DNA of 64,000 nt from Mycobacterium sp. E787 (GTDB lineage: Bacteria; Actinomycetota; Actinomycetes; Mycobacteriales; Mycobacteriaceae): contig NZ_LZKL01000064.1 of NCBI RefSeq assembly GCF_001668725.1, positions 1 through 64,000 on the forward strand, in the 5' to 3' direction. A program made the position numbers and the translations under genes. Each line of letters opens with the position of its first letter. The stretch's first letter is position 1. The notes below the pieces were generated by a model. It was not told the origin of the DNA. It searched no databases and saw nothing but the letters and a program-made list of their open reading frames with translations. Shown piece after piece: positions 1-15,672 of this stretch.

Positions 1-236
1 CGCGGGCGAGCTTGGCCACCGCGGCCGCGCCCTCGGCACGGAACCCGGGGGCGCCCCGGCCGAAGTCGCCGCGCAGCACCACGTCGGGATGCAGCACGGA
101 CAGCAGCCGGTCGAAGTCGCCGGCGCGCCCCGCCGCGAAGAAGGCGTCGACGGCCTCGCGCTGCGCGGCGACTTCGGCCGGGGCGCCCCCGGGTTCCGTG
201 CCGAGGGCGCGGCCGCGGTGGCCAAGCTCGCCCGCG
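1..236. repeat. Perfect 77-bp inverted repeat around an 82-bp spacer
   Basis: Bases 1-77 are the exact reverse complement of bases 160-236; the match stops at the 78/159 pair. The 82-bp spacer reads as sensible protein only on the minus strand, while bases 161-433 read as sensible protein only on the plus strand, so one sigma-factor coding sequence is folded back on itself. The left arm runs off the window start, so its true length is unknown. An arm of exactly 77 bp at a sequence end resembles a de Bruijn-graph fold-back (77 is a common assembler k-mer); a real small inversion is the alternative. Confidence 0.9.
2..160 (-). pseudogene. ECF41-type sigma factor fragment, inverted piece
   Basis: Read from 160 down to 2 this gives 53 codons without a stop, starting REAVDAFFAAGRAGDF and including LLSVLHPDVVLRGDFG. 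This is the usual entry into the SnoaL-like C-terminal domain of ECF41 (SigJ-like) sigma factors. The last 25 codons repeat the start of the plus-strand fragment at 161-433. The sigma-2 and sigma-4 domains are not visible in the window. The reading is therefore the natural upstream part of the same gene, lying in the wrong orientation. Confidence 0.6.
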
Positions 237-433
237 GCTACGCGGCGCCCGAACGCGAGGTGCGCGCGGCCACCGTCAACGGCGCCGCCGGGGCGGTCGT
301 GTACGTCGACGGCCGGCCGACGGCCGTCATGGCGTTTCTGGTGCGCGATGGGCGGGTCGCGGCGATCGACGTGCTGGCCGACCCGGAACGGATCGCAAGA
401 TTAGACCTGCGCGGGCCGCGGCCCGCTCACTGA
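161..433 (+). pseudogene. ECF41-type sigma factor C-terminal fragment
   Basis: This stretch encodes about 90 residues ending at a TGA (431-433). It matches the distal SnoaL-like domain of ECF41 sigma factors: an NGAAG segment sits where that group has its NGxPG motif, followed by VRDGRVAAIDVLADPERIARL, the typical domain end. In this family the domain contacts core sigma regions and modulates activity. The N-terminal DNA-binding and core-binding regions are missing, and codons upstream of 161 on this strand are antisense. It overlaps the end of the MTB12-like gene by 7 bp, tail to tail. It is either a truncated gene or an assembly-broken intact gene. Confidence 0.6.
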
Positions 434-930
434 CCGGCGGCCTGCAGCAACGTCATCGCCGAGGCGCGCGACAGCACCCAGCCGCCCTGGTTGACGAACG
501 TGACGTTCTGGGTGACCGGCGACGTGAGCTTGGGACCCGAGACCGCGACGTCGGCGGTGGCGGACCCGGGCGCGGCCGGCTGGATGTTGGTCACCCCGAA
601 CGACAGCGGCAGGTCGCCGTTCTTGGCCGCCTTCTGCAGCTTCTTGTCGGCGACGTGCGCCTCCATCCCGCTGATTCCGCCTTCGACCAGGTTGCTCTTG
701 CTGGCGAAGGAAACGCTGGGGTCGGCCAGGCTGTTCAGCAGGCCGGTCAACTGGTCGGCGCTCGGCATGCTCGCGGCCGGCGCCGGGTCCTGCGGCAACG
801 GAGCGCCGACCGCGATCAGGCGCACCGAGGCTTGCGGGCCCGGCGCCGCCAGCGACGTGATACCTGCGGCCGCTCCCCCGGCGACGGCCAGGGCCGCAGC
901 CCCGGCGGCAAGGATTTTGACGGTTTTCAT
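427..930 (-). CDS. mtb12: Secreted low-molecular-weight antigen MTB12/CFP2-like
   Basis: A 167-residue exported protein closely resembling the M. tuberculosis MTB12 (Rv2376c, CFP2) antigen. The N-terminus [10 protein letters not shown] followed by an Ala-rich hydrophobic stretch is a Sec signal peptide ending near residue 30. The mature part has the family signatures [33 protein letters not shown] and [17 protein letters not shown]. The ATG at 930 was chosen because AGGGGGA lies just upstream and the signal peptide starts there; a longer in-frame reading upstream is not homologous. It lies downstream of a paralogue at 1071-1550 with a hairpin between them. The molecular function of the family is unknown; the fold resembles small secreted ligand-binding domains. 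Confidence 0.9.
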   Translation of the reverse strand: MKTVKILAAGAAALAVAGGAAAGITSLAAPGPQASVRLIAVGAPLPQDPAPAASMPSADQLTGLLNSLADPSVSFASKSNLVEGGISGMEAHVADKKLQKAAKNGDLPLSFGVTNIQPAAPGSATADVAVSGPKLTSPVTQNVTFVNQGGWVLSRASAMTLLQAAGQ

Positions 931-1029
931 GGTTCCCCCTTCAACGGGCACGGATCGTGTCAGCGTGCCGCTTGCGATTGTTGTTTCGCGCCACGGCACG
1001 GTGACGTTACGGCCACGTTGTGTGGGCAC

Positions 1030-1058
1030 CCTGTGCGCCCCCTTTGTGGGCGCACAGG
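1030..1058 (-). terminator. Intrinsic hairpin terminator after the second MTB12-like gene
   Basis: An 11-bp perfect stem (CCTGTGCGCCC at 1030-1040 pairing with 1048-1058) with a 7-nt loop starts 13 bases beyond the stop codon of the 1071-1550 gene. It has no U-tract, which is usual for mycobacterial intrinsic terminators. It would insulate the two antigen genes from each other. Confidence 0.6.
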
Positions 1059-1070
1059 TTCGCGGCGTCG

Positions 1071-1550
1071 CTAGTTCGTCGCCGACGCCGCCTGTATCAG
1101 GGCGATCGCGGCGTCGTGCTGCAGCATCCAGTTGCCACCCTGGTTGACGAACGCGAGGTGCTTTTCGACCGGCCCGGCGAACTTCGGGCCCGAGATGGCG
1201 ACGTCGGCCTGGGCCATATTGGGTCCGGCCGGCGCAATGTTCGTCACGGCGAACGTCTCGGGGAAGTTTCCGTTGCGGTACGCCTTTCGCAGGTCGTGGT
1301 CGGCCACGTGGCCCTCGTCCGGGGCGATCCCGTTTTGCACCAGGTTGGTTTTGGTCGTGTACGACACGCCGGGGTCGGTGGCCTGATTGCACAGGTTCGA
1401 CAGCTGCTCAGGGGTCGGCAGGCCGGGCGCGGGCGGCGGATCCTGCGGTAGCGGCGCGGCCGCGGCGGGAGTCACAGGCAGCGCGCCGAAGGCCGCCGCG
1501 CTCAGGGCTATCGCGCCGGTGGTCAAGGATTTCAAGCGGTTCATTTCCAT
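1071..1550 (-). CDS. Secreted MTB12-like antigen paralogue
   Basis: A 159-residue secreted protein, paralogous to the gene at 427-930. It begins [17 protein letters not shown], a Sec signal peptide with a likely AxA cleavage in PAAAAPLPQ near residue 32. The mature part keeps the family frame: [40 protein letters not shown] and [10 protein letters not shown], with a Cys near residue 53 that the first copy lacks. The ATG at 1550 is preceded by GGGAGGA at good spacing; the ATG at 1544 is possible. It sits 100 bp after mbtH on the same strand, so it may receive some read-through from the mycobactin operon. Function unknown. Confidence 0.85.
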   Translation of the reverse strand: MEMNRLKSLTTGAIALSAAAFGALPVTPAAAAPLPQDPPPAPGLPTPEQLSNLCNQATDPGVSYTTKTNLVQNGIAPDEGHVADHDLRKAYRNGNFPETFAVTNIAPAGPNMAQADVAISGPKFAGPVEKHLAFVNQGGNWMLQHDAAIALIQAASATN

Positions 1551-1650
1551 GGTCAGGTCCTCCCCCTGGGTCAACTCAGAGTTGCGATTCTGCCCGCGGT
1601 GACTGCAGTTCTCGGTCTCGGGCGGGTCACGGTACGGGCACACTAGCTGT

Positions 1651-1866
1651 TCAGTCGGCCGCCATGGCGTCGCGCAGGCTCTTCGGCCGCATGTCGGCCC
1701 AGTGCTCGTCGACGTAGTCCAGGCATGCCGACCGGCTCGCCTCGCCGTACACGACGCGCCAACCGGCCGGGACCTCGGCGAACGCAGGCCACAGGCTGTG
1801 CTGCTCCTCGGCATTGACCAGCACGTAGAACGCGCCGGCGTCGTCATCGAAGGGGTTGGTGCTCAT
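1651..1866 (-). CDS. mbtH: MbtH-like NRPS accessory protein
   Basis: A 71-residue MbtH-family protein. These small proteins bind adenylation domains of NRPSs and are needed for their folding or activity; here the partners should be the A domains of MbtB, MbtE and MbtF. The family hallmarks are visible: [10 protein letters not shown] near residues 18-27, PAGWRVV and the C-terminal [10 protein letters not shown]. The length is typical. The ATG at 1866 has GAGGAG six bases upstream. It overlaps the 3' end of mbtG by 23 bp and is the last gene of the overlapping mbtB-C-D-E-F-G-H run. Confidence 0.95.
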   Translation of the reverse strand: MSTNPFDDDAGAFYVLVNAEEQHSLWPAFAEVPAGWRVVYGEASRSACLDYVDEHWADMRPKSLRDAMAAD

Positions 1867-3142
1867 CGCTTCTCCTCATCGTTCGATTCTTGCCGGAGCC
1901 TGCTGAGAGCCCCGTGGCGCCCAGCACCCGGTCCGACAGCAGGCCGAGGCAGCTCAGGTTGGGGAAACCGGGGCCCTGGGTGAGTCCGGACAGATTGGGC
2001 AGGAACAGCTTTGGGGCGACGTCGGTGACGGCCAGGTCGTAGCCGATCGACTCCTGCACGGCGTCGGCGGTGAGCGGCCCGCCCAGTCCGAGCTCGAGCA
2101 GGTCGAGGGCGTCTTGGCTGAACAACGACGTGAACCACAGCGGATCGGCGCCGGAGCCGTCGATGACCAGGTCGAAACCGTGCACGGTCTCCAGGTTTTC
2201 GCTGCCGCGGTTGCTGGACAGGGTCAAACGGATCTGGCCGTCCCGGCCAACCGCGTGGGCCACGCGGCCGCGCAAGTGGCGGATGCGGTCGTCGGACAGC
2301 AGTGCCTCCTGCACGGTGGCCGAGAACACGCCGCGGTCGGTGCGGGCCAGCGCGTCGCGGCGTTCGTCGAGCGTCAGCGCCGTCCAGTCGGTGGGGTCGG
2401 AGAACAGCGAATTTTCAAAGAAGCCCTCGCCGCGGGTGAACAGCGTCACCTGCGGTGAAATGACTGTGATGGTCGAAACCCGGTGCCGGAAAAGCTCGTT
2501 GAGCATCGACGCGGCCGTCTCGCCACCGCCTACCACGGCCACCCGCTCGGCGCCGATCCGGTCCTCGCCCGCGGCGCGGTCCCAGAACTGGGCGATCGAC
2601 AGCATCCGCGGATTGCCCGGCAGCAACGACTTTTCGGCCTGCCCGGGTCCGGTGATCATCAATGCGTCGGCGTGCACCCTGGTTTCGTGGGTGTGCAGGG
2701 CCCAGCGGTCGCCGGTGACGGTCAGCCGTTCGACCTCGCCGTGCACAACGTTCAGGCCGGCCTGATCGGCGACCCAGCCCAGGTACTCGCTCCACCGGCG
2801 ATGAGTGGGCGCCGGCCTGCCACGGTCGATCCACTCGGCGAACGACGCGGTGGCGATCAGGTAGGACTGCCAGCTGTAGCGGGTCATCCGCGCGTCGAGC
2901 TCGGCGTTGCGGCGCGGCACCAGCGCCGAACGGTAGGGAAACCCGACGTCCTTTTCCGGGCTGGTGCCCAACCGGTGCGCGCCGTCGGTCCAGCCGCCGC
3001 TGGCCTGCCAGTTGCCCCCGACGCCGATGCGGTCGACGGCCACGATGTCGGGCACCTCAACACCCATGTCGCGCAGCACCGAAGCCTTGGCCGCGACGGC
3101 CACCGCCTTGGCTCCGGCGCCCAGGATCGCGAGCGTGCTCAT
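1844..3142 (-). CDS. mbtG: Mycobactin lysine N6-hydroxylase
   Basis: A 432-residue flavin monooxygenase of the lysine/ornithine N-hydroxylase type. It should hydroxylate the epsilon-nitrogen of lysine, or of acylated lysine residues, to make the hydroxamate iron ligands of mycobactin. An FAD-binding GAGAKA lies at residues 8-13, VGVGGNW marks the second dinucleotide loop, and an NADPH-binding [10 protein letters not shown] lies near residue 203. The ATG at 3142 overlaps the mbtF stop as ATGA, which favours coupled translation and rules out the longer upstream reading. It is followed by mbtH with a 23-bp overlap. Confidence 0.95.
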   Translation of the reverse strand: MSTLAILGAGAKAVAVAAKASVLRDMGVEVPDIVAVDRIGVGGNWQASGGWTDGAHRLGTSPEKDVGFPYRSALVPRRNAELDARMTRYSWQSYLIATASFAEWIDRGRPAPTHRRWSEYLGWVADQAGLNVVHGEVERLTVTGDRWALHTHETRVHADALMITGPGQAEKSLLPGNPRMLSIAQFWDRAAGEDRIGAERVAVVGGGETAASMLNELFRHRVSTITVISPQVTLFTRGEGFFENSLFSDPTDWTALTLDERRDALARTDRGVFSATVQEALLSDDRIRHLRGRVAHAVGRDGQIRLTLSSNRGSENLETVHGFDLVIDGSGADPLWFTSLFSQDALDLLELGLGGPLTADAVQESIGYDLAVTDVAPKLFLPNLSGLTQGPGFPNLSCLGLLSDRVLGATGLSAGSGKNRTMRRSDEHQPLR

Positions 3143-6100
3143 GTCACCAGCTCCCGGAGGGCATCCGTCCAAAATCGTTGCAGGGTGGTCACATCCGCGT
3201 CGTCAAGAATGTCGGGCAGCGTGCGCCACTGCGCCGCCAGGACCCGCCGTTCGCCCATTGTGAGCACGACCGCAAGGATGGTGAGCTCGTGGCGCACCGC
3301 GAGGTCGGGCTCCGGCACCGGTGACACGTCGGCGAGTAGGTCGCGGTCGAGGTGCAGCCCGGTGCCGCCGGCGGTGTGGGCGGGGCCGAGGTAGTTCAGC
3401 AGCAGCTGAGGCCCCGGGAAGCCGGCGAGCCGCTCGGCGGTGTCGGCTCGCAGGTAGCGCAGCAGGCCGTAGTCGATGCCGTCGCCTTGGATTTCGGCGA
3501 GCTGCTCCCCCACGCGCCGCGCCGGATCCACCCGCAGCGGGTAGATCGAGCTGAGCAGCCCGACGGTGTCGCCGGTGTCGATGACACCCGGGCCCGGCTC
3601 GTCCAGCACGGCGTCGGCGCGGCCGTGGGTCTCCAGGGCCAGCAGGGGCGGCGGCGTGGCCTGGCCTCGCGCCCGCCGCCAGCGCGTCACCGAGGCTGCG
3701 GTGGCGGCGACGAGCAGATCGGCCAGTGGCGCTTGAGATTTCATCAGCCGGCCGCTGGTCTCGGCGTCCAGCAGCGTGGTGCGGACGACCAGGTCGCGGG
3801 CCATGTCGCGGCCCGGCCGGATCCGTCGCGAGCCGATGTCTGGATCGTCGCCCTCGAGTTGTGCGCGCCAGAAGCCGACGGTGTCGAGCCGGTGGGCCCG
3901 CACGGCGAGCGCCGCGGCCCACCGCCGATAGCTGGTGTGCTCGCGCACCGGCGCGGGTGGGCGGCCGGCAGCCAAAGAGCTTAGCGCGGCATCCAATTCG
4001 CCGAGCACCACCCGCCAGGATGCCGGGTCCATCGCCAGGACATGGGCGGCCAGCAGCAGCACGCCCGGGCCCCTCGGCGGCCGCAGCCACAGCGCGGCCA
4101 GCAGGGTCCCCCGCTCCGGGTCGAGCCGCTCCACGGCCGCCGCGGCGTGCGCGCCGACCGACGCGCGCGGGTCTTCGACGTTCACCTCGGTGAGGACGTG
4201 CCCGCGGGGACCTTCGATCAACGTCATCGCGGCGCGGTCCAGCGTGCTGCGCAGCACCTCGTGGCCGTCGACGATGCTTGCCAGCGCGGCGCGCAGATGT
4301 TCGCGCGTGACGGTGTCGGGCAGCCGGATGGCTTCGGTCTGCGCGAGGCGCCGCGGTTCGCCGTACTCGTAGAGCCATCGGGCGTTGGGCAGCAACGGGA
4401 TCGGGCCACCGTGTTCGTCCGGCGGGGAATGTTGGGCGCCGCCGTCGATCACCGCGGCCAGCTCGCGGATGGTCTCACACTCCATCATCAGCCTGGCCCG
4501 CAGCGCGATGCCACGTCGTCGGGCGGCCTGCACTACCGAGATGGCCGCGATGCTGTCCAGGCCCAGTTCCGGGAAGGCGGCGGTGACGTCGATGTCCGTC
4601 TTCTCCAGGACGTCGGTGACCGCCGCGGCCAGCGCCACCTCGGTCGGCGTCTCGGCAGGGGTTACCGCATCGGCCACGATACCGGTTGCCGCCAAGGCGT
4701 TTTCGTCGATCTTGCCGTGCGGGGTCAGCGGCAACTCGTCGAGGACCACGATGTGATGGGGCACCAGGTAGCGCGGCAGCCGCTCGGCCAGCATCGAACG
4801 CAGTTCGGCCGCCGCCGGCGGGTGGGGCCCGCCCGCCACGTACGCCGTCAGCCGCGGGCCGTTGACGTGGTTGCGGGCGGTCACGTGCGCGCCGCGCACC
4901 CCGCCGTGGGCGTTGAGCGCCGCGGCGATCTCGCCCGGTTCGACGCGGAAGCCCCGGATCTTGAGTTGAGTGTCACGACGCCCGAGGAACTCCAAGCCGC
5001 CGTCAGGCATGCGGCGCACCACGTCTCCGGTGCGGTACATGCGGCCGCCGCCCCCACGCGGCTCGGCGACGAACCGCGCGGCGGTCTCGGCCGCGCGCCC
5101 CAGGTAGCCGCGGGTCAGCTGGTCGCCCGCCAGGTACAACTCGCCCGCGACGCCGTCCGGCACCGGACGCAGCCAGGAGTCCAGGACGTAGGCGCGGGTG
5201 CTGCGGGTCGGACGCCCGATGGCCGGTCGCGCATGCTGGCCGACGGCGGCGACGACGGCCTCCACGGTGGTCTCGGTGGGCCCGTAGCAGTTGAAGGCGG
5301 TCATCGCCGTACGGGCGCACTCGTGTTGGATCGCCCGCCAGGCCGTGCTGCCCAGCGCCTCGCCGCCGAGCGCGAGCACCGCCAACGGCACCCGGCGCAG
5401 CAGTCCCGCGTTGTGCAGCTGGGCGAACATCGACGGCGTGGTGTCGATCATGTCCAGACCGAACCGGTCGATCGCGGCGACCAGCGCCTCGGCGTCGCGC
5501 TGCCGTTCGTCGTCGACGATGTGCACCGAGTGCCCGTCGAGCAACGCCGCCAACGGTTGCCACGCCGCGTCGAAGGTGAAAGACCAGGCGTGCGCGACGC
5601 GCAGCGGCCGCCCGACTCGCGCGGCGGCCGGTCGCAGCACGCGCTGGATGTGGTCGTCGGCGTAGGCCGAAAGCGCCCGGTGGGTGCCGATGACACCCTT
5701 GGGCGTGCCGGTGGTTCCCGAGGTGAAGACCGCGTACGCCGCGTGGTCCGCCGGCACCGCGGCGGGCCGATAGCCGCCCGGTGTGGGGCTGTCGGCGACG
5801 GCGGTGAACAGGTTCTCGTCGACGACGACCGGTGCCGACGTCTGGCGCAGGATCTCGGCCACCCGCTCCGGCGGCATCGCCGGGTCCAGCGGCACGATCG
5901 TGCCGCCGGCCTTGAGGATCGCCAGCATCGCGGCGACGTAGCCCGGGGCCCGCGGCAGCACGATCGCGACCGGGGTCTCGTCGACCACGCCGGCCCGGGT
6001 CAGGGCGGCGGCGAGCCGGTCGGCTCGCGCGTCGAGCTCGCGGTAGGTCAGCTGGCCGTCGTGCCAGCTGACCGCTATCGAATCCGGTTGTGCGGCAGCG

Positions 6101-7493
6101 ACTGCCGCGAACCGGGCGTGCACCGCCGGCGCCGTCTCGCGCGCCTCCGTCCGGCTCGGGCCGCGCTCGCCGTCGAGCAGGATGTCGACCTCGCGCAGGG
6201 GCCGGTCCCAGTTGTCCATAAGGCGCTGCACGACCGCCAGCAGCCGCGCGCCCAGATCTGCCGGCGTCATCGCGCCCAGCGCACCGTCGAGCGCCTCCAC
6301 GAGCACGGCGAGCCCACCCGCGCCGACGTGCGCGGCGATGGTCACCGGGAAGTGCGACACGCTCTCCAGCGTTGCCGGGCGGAAAGTCACACCGTTTGCG
6401 GCGAATTCGGTGGCGCCCACCACGCCGCCGGGCGGGAAGTTCTCGTACACCAGCAGGGTATCGAACATCTCACCGACACCGGCGAGGGACCGCAATTCGG
6501 CGTGCCCCAGATAGCTGTGGTCTCGCAACGCGGCCGAGTCACGTTGCAGGACAACGCATTGCGCTTCGACCGTCGTACGGGGATCCAGCCGCACCCGCAA
6601 CGGCACGGTGTTGATGAACAGGCCGACCATCGCCTCCACGCCGGACAATTCGCCGGGCCTGCCGGACACCGTCACCCCGAACGTCACGTCGCCGCGGTCG
6701 GTGACAGCCGAAAGGATCGCCGCCCAGCCCACTTGGAACAGCGTGTTCAGCGTGACCCCTCGGGCGCGGGCGGCCCGGGCCAGCGCGGCGGTGGCCTCGG
6801 GGTTCAGCCGCAGCGTGGTGCGACGCGGGATGCCCGGCGGTGCCGGGCCGCCGGTCAGCGCCGCCGACAGCAGGGTCGGGCCGTCGAGGCCCTTCAGGTG
6901 CTGGGCCCAAAGCGCCCGGCCGGCCGCCTGGTCCCGGCCGGCCAGCCAGCCGATGTAGTCGCGATACGGCCGCGGCGGTGGCGGCAACGCGGCGGTGTCG
7001 CCGTCGGCCCCGTACAGGGCAAGCAATTCGGAGACGAAAAGCGGCAGCGACCACCCGTCGATCACGATGTGGTGCGCCGCAACAACCAAATGCCAGCTGC
7101 TGTAGGGCAATTCGATGAGCAGGAAGCGGATCAGCGGCCCACGGCCCACATCGAAGCGGCGGCCACGCTCTTCGGCCGCCAAGGCCTCGACCTCCGCGGG
7201 CGCGGCCCGGACGTGCCGCCAGGGCACCTCGACGGCGCCGGGAATGACCTGCACGGGGTGGCTGAGGTTGCCGTGCACGAAGCTGGCCCGCAGGTTCGGG
7301 TGCCGGGCCAGCATCGTCGCGGCGCACTGTCGCAACAGGGCGGCGTCGAGTGGGCCCGCCACGTCGGCGGCCATCGCGATGACATACGGGTCGGCGTCGT
7401 GCGCTTCGGTCAAGGCCGTCATCGCGAACAGCCCCTGCTGCAGCGGGGTGAGCGCCATCACGTCCTCGATGGCCCGCCGCTCGTCGGCCCGGG

Positions 7494-7497
<4 letters not shown>
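3139..7497 (-). CDS. mbtF: Mycobactin NRPS MbtF (C-A-PCP-E-like)
   Basis: A 1452-residue non-ribosomal peptide synthetase. Domains in order: condensation (active motif HHIVIDG near 143), adenylation ([10 protein letters not shown] near 594), carrier domain (LGLDS near 981), then a C-terminal domain of the epimerisation/condensation superfamily. In mycobactin biosynthesis MbtF adds the last lysine, which becomes the caprolactam. The terminal domain looks inactive: where epimerases have the second catalytic His, this protein has Val (HVLAMD near 1152), and the Gly after Asp is Pro. The later motifs [11 protein letters not shown] and LLNYLGP still mark it as epimerase-derived. The start is GTG, overlapping the mbtE stop by 4 bp (GTGA). 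Confidence 0.95.
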
Positions 7498-12660
<5,163 letters not shown>

Positions 12661-12668
<8 letters not shown>

Positions 12669-15600
12669 GCGAAATGTCCACCTTCTGTGCCGTTTCGGGC
12701 CGCCCGGCGGCCCCGAGTGTGTCGACGAGTTCGTCGCCGGTGATTTCGCCCATCAGCATCGCCAGCGGCACCGTCCGGCCGATCGTCCGTTTGAGTCGCC
12801 TGCGCAGGTCCAGTGCCAGCATCGAGTCGACGCCCAGATCGAAGAGCGATTCGGTGAGGTTCACCTCGGCGGGCGGCGCGATTCCGAGCACCGCCGCCAA
12901 CTGGGTGCGCACCGCATCGACCACCGACACCTCGGCCGAACCGTGCGCGGCGACTTCCGTTGCCCGCGCTGGCTGTGCGGACCGGCCGCCGTCGAGAAAC
13001 ATCTGCAGCCGGGCCGCATCCGCCGCGAACACCAGCGGGTCGTCATGCCAGTCGCGCAGGCTCGCCTCGATCGCGGCGCGCGGCGCCATCGGGCGAAGCC
13101 CGGCCCGCTCGATGTCGGCCACCACGGCCGTATCCGCCATGCTGCGGCCCGAGTCGGCGGAGCCCTGCCACAGGCCCCACCGCACCGCGATGCACTGCCT
13201 GCCCCCGGCGCGCACCCGGGCGGCCAGCACATCCAGCAGCCGGTTGGCCGCCGCGTAAACAGCGTGTCCCCGCCCGCCCCACACGCCGGACACCGACGAG
13301 CACACCAGCATGCGGGCATCGGGCCGAGCCGGCCACAGCTCGACCAGCCGAGCAAGGCCGCCGACCTTGGCGGCGAAGGTGTCGGCGACGGCGGCCTCGG
13401 TCAAGCCGGCGAGCGCACCGAACGCGGCAACGCCGGCGGCGTGGACGATCAGCGAGGCACCCGCGGCGCCGTATTCCGCTGCGGCGAAGGCTAATTGGGC
13501 CGGATCGCTGATGTCGCACGGCGGCGACACCAGCTCGGTGCCGTACCGGGCCGTCAAGGACTTCAGCACTGCGGGGTCCGCGGGCCGGCGGCTCAGCAGG
13601 ACGATGCGCCGCGCACCACGCTCGGCGAGGTGGCGGGCGTAGTGCATGCCGATCGCGCCGGCGCCGCCGGTGATCACCACGTCGTCGAGCAGGCACGAGT
13701 CGGTCAACCATTGCGATGCGGCGGGCGCGTCGCGGAAGGACCGCTCGAACAGCACGTGCCGGCCGGCGGAAGGGCGCAGCGCCGCCGCACCCAGCCCGGA
13801 CAGAGCCGCTTCCACGACCGCGACGCCGGTGGCCGGCGCCAGCTCCCCCGGCGGCAGGTCGAGGTGGGTGAAACGCTTTTCGGGGTAATCGAATCCGATG
13901 CTGCGGTGCATTGCGGCCAGCGCGGCGGGCACGGGCGACGGCGGCGCGTCCCGAGCGCCGACCCGCTCGGCGCCCGCGGTGACCAGGCAGACGGTGTGGC
14001 AACGCGGACCGAGCGCCTGCGCATAGTCGAGCTGACCGGAGCCGATCAGTTTCGTGAGGGTCTCGGCGGCCCGGCCGGCGTCGGCGCCGTCGAAGCGCGG
14101 CGCGATCACCACGGCGATCTCGGCGTCGTGCGGTGCGCCGGGTTCGGTCGCGGGGTGCGACGCGAACGCCGCGCGCAGCGCGCGGGCCGGCGGGCCGTCA
14201 CCGCCGAGGTCGACCACCGCGAGGCGCGCCGGCGGTCCCGGAACCGGTGTGGTGGTCCGCGGCGCGGGATCCCAGTGCTCCAGGGCGACGGTCAGCCCGG
14301 GCAACCGAGGCGGTGCCGTCAGCGGCTCCGGATGCGCCCACATCGGAATCGCGCGCATCGGTGCGTTCGGGAAGCCTTGCAGCGCAACATCATCGGCCAG
14401 GAGGTCCAGGTGGTCGCCCCAAGGGTAACCGGGATCGGCCACCGCCGCGGTGACGATATTCGCCGAGAGCGCGTCACCCAACGGCTCGTCCCGGTGAGCC
14501 GATCCCACCAGCACCGCCGGGTCCTCGCGTGACTCGAAGATCTGACCGATCGAGAACAACAGCGCGGGGTGGGCCGACAACTCGATGAACGCCCCGGCGC
14601 CACACCGGATCGCCGATTCGAACGCGCGGTCCAGCCGCACCGTGTTACGCAGGTTGGCATACCAGTAGTCGCGAAGCCGGGTGCCCGGCGCCACCACGTC
14701 GCCGGTGGTGCCGCCGATGAATCGCGCTGGGGCCTCGGCGAATTCGGAGTCCGGCAGCCGCGCCGCGAATTCGTCGCGCAGCCGCTCGAGCAGGCTGGTA
14801 TGGCCCGGAAACCCGGCGGGGATCTCGCGGGCGAACCGACCGTCGGAGCGAACGGCGTCGACGACGGCCAGCACCGCGTCGCGATCGCCGGAGACCGCGA
14901 CGGTCGAGGCGGAATAGACCACGGACAGCTCCACCCAGCCGTCGGCGGCCGCGATCAGCTCCCCCGCCGCCCGGGCGCCCACTCCCAGCGTCGCCATCGC
15001 GTAGCGACCCGGAAGGCGGTCGACCACCTCGGCACGCGCGGCGACGACCCCGACCGCATCCGGCACCGTGATGTTGCCAGCGACGACGGCGGCGGCGACC
15101 TCTCCCAGGCTCTGCCCGATGGTGAGGTCGGGTACCACGCCGCACGAACGCCACACGTCGGCCAGCGCGACCGCGTGGACAAATTGCGCTGCCTGGACCT
15201 CGACCTCGGAAAAAGTTTGCGAGACACCGTCGGCCGTCAGGTAACGCAGCGGCGATGCGACGCCGGCTTCCTCGAACGCGGCCACGCAGGCATCGCCCGC
15301 GGTCCGATAAGCGTCGAGCGTCCGGTAGGCGGCGGCGCCCATGCCCGGCCAGTGACCGCCCTGGCCGGGGAACACGAACGCCCGTCGGGGCGCCGCGCTC
15401 AGCGCCGACCTGGCGACCAGCGGATGCTCGCGCCCGACCGCCAGCGCGCGCAAGCCGTCGGCCAGCTCGCGCCGGTCCGCGGCCCGGACCACCGCACGGA
15501 ACCTGCGGACCCGCCGGGTCCCCCGCAGTTGCCGCGCCACCTGCGCCACGGTAGTTTCCGGGAAGCGGTCGAGGTAGTCGGCGATCGCGCGGGCGTCCGC

Positions 15601-15672
15601 AGGCACGAGTTCGTCGGCGTGGGCGCTGAGCAAAACCGGGACGCGACCGTCGGGCAGCCGTTTGAGGGGCAT
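12661..15672 (-). CDS. mbtD: Mycobactin polyketide synthase MbtD (AT-KR-ACP)
   Basis: A 1003-residue PKS half-module. The acyltransferase domain has [12 protein letters not shown] near 115 and the nucleophile motif GQSLGE near 187. A ketoreductase follows with NAD(P)H motif GGAGAIG near 669 and catalytic YAAAN. An ACP closes the protein (LGVDSM near 947). There is no ketosynthase, which is supplied in trans by MbtC, and no dehydratase, so the product stays at the beta-hydroxyacyl stage, as mycobactin's hydroxybutyrate unit requires. The ATG at 15672 shares one base with the mbtC stop (TGATG); this start gives the usual family length. Confidence 0.95.

Noticed and set aside
931..1392. N-terminal extension of the MTB12-like gene to 1392
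   Set aside because: It runs through the neighbour's 3' end and a hairpin, is not homologous, and the signal peptide begins at 930.
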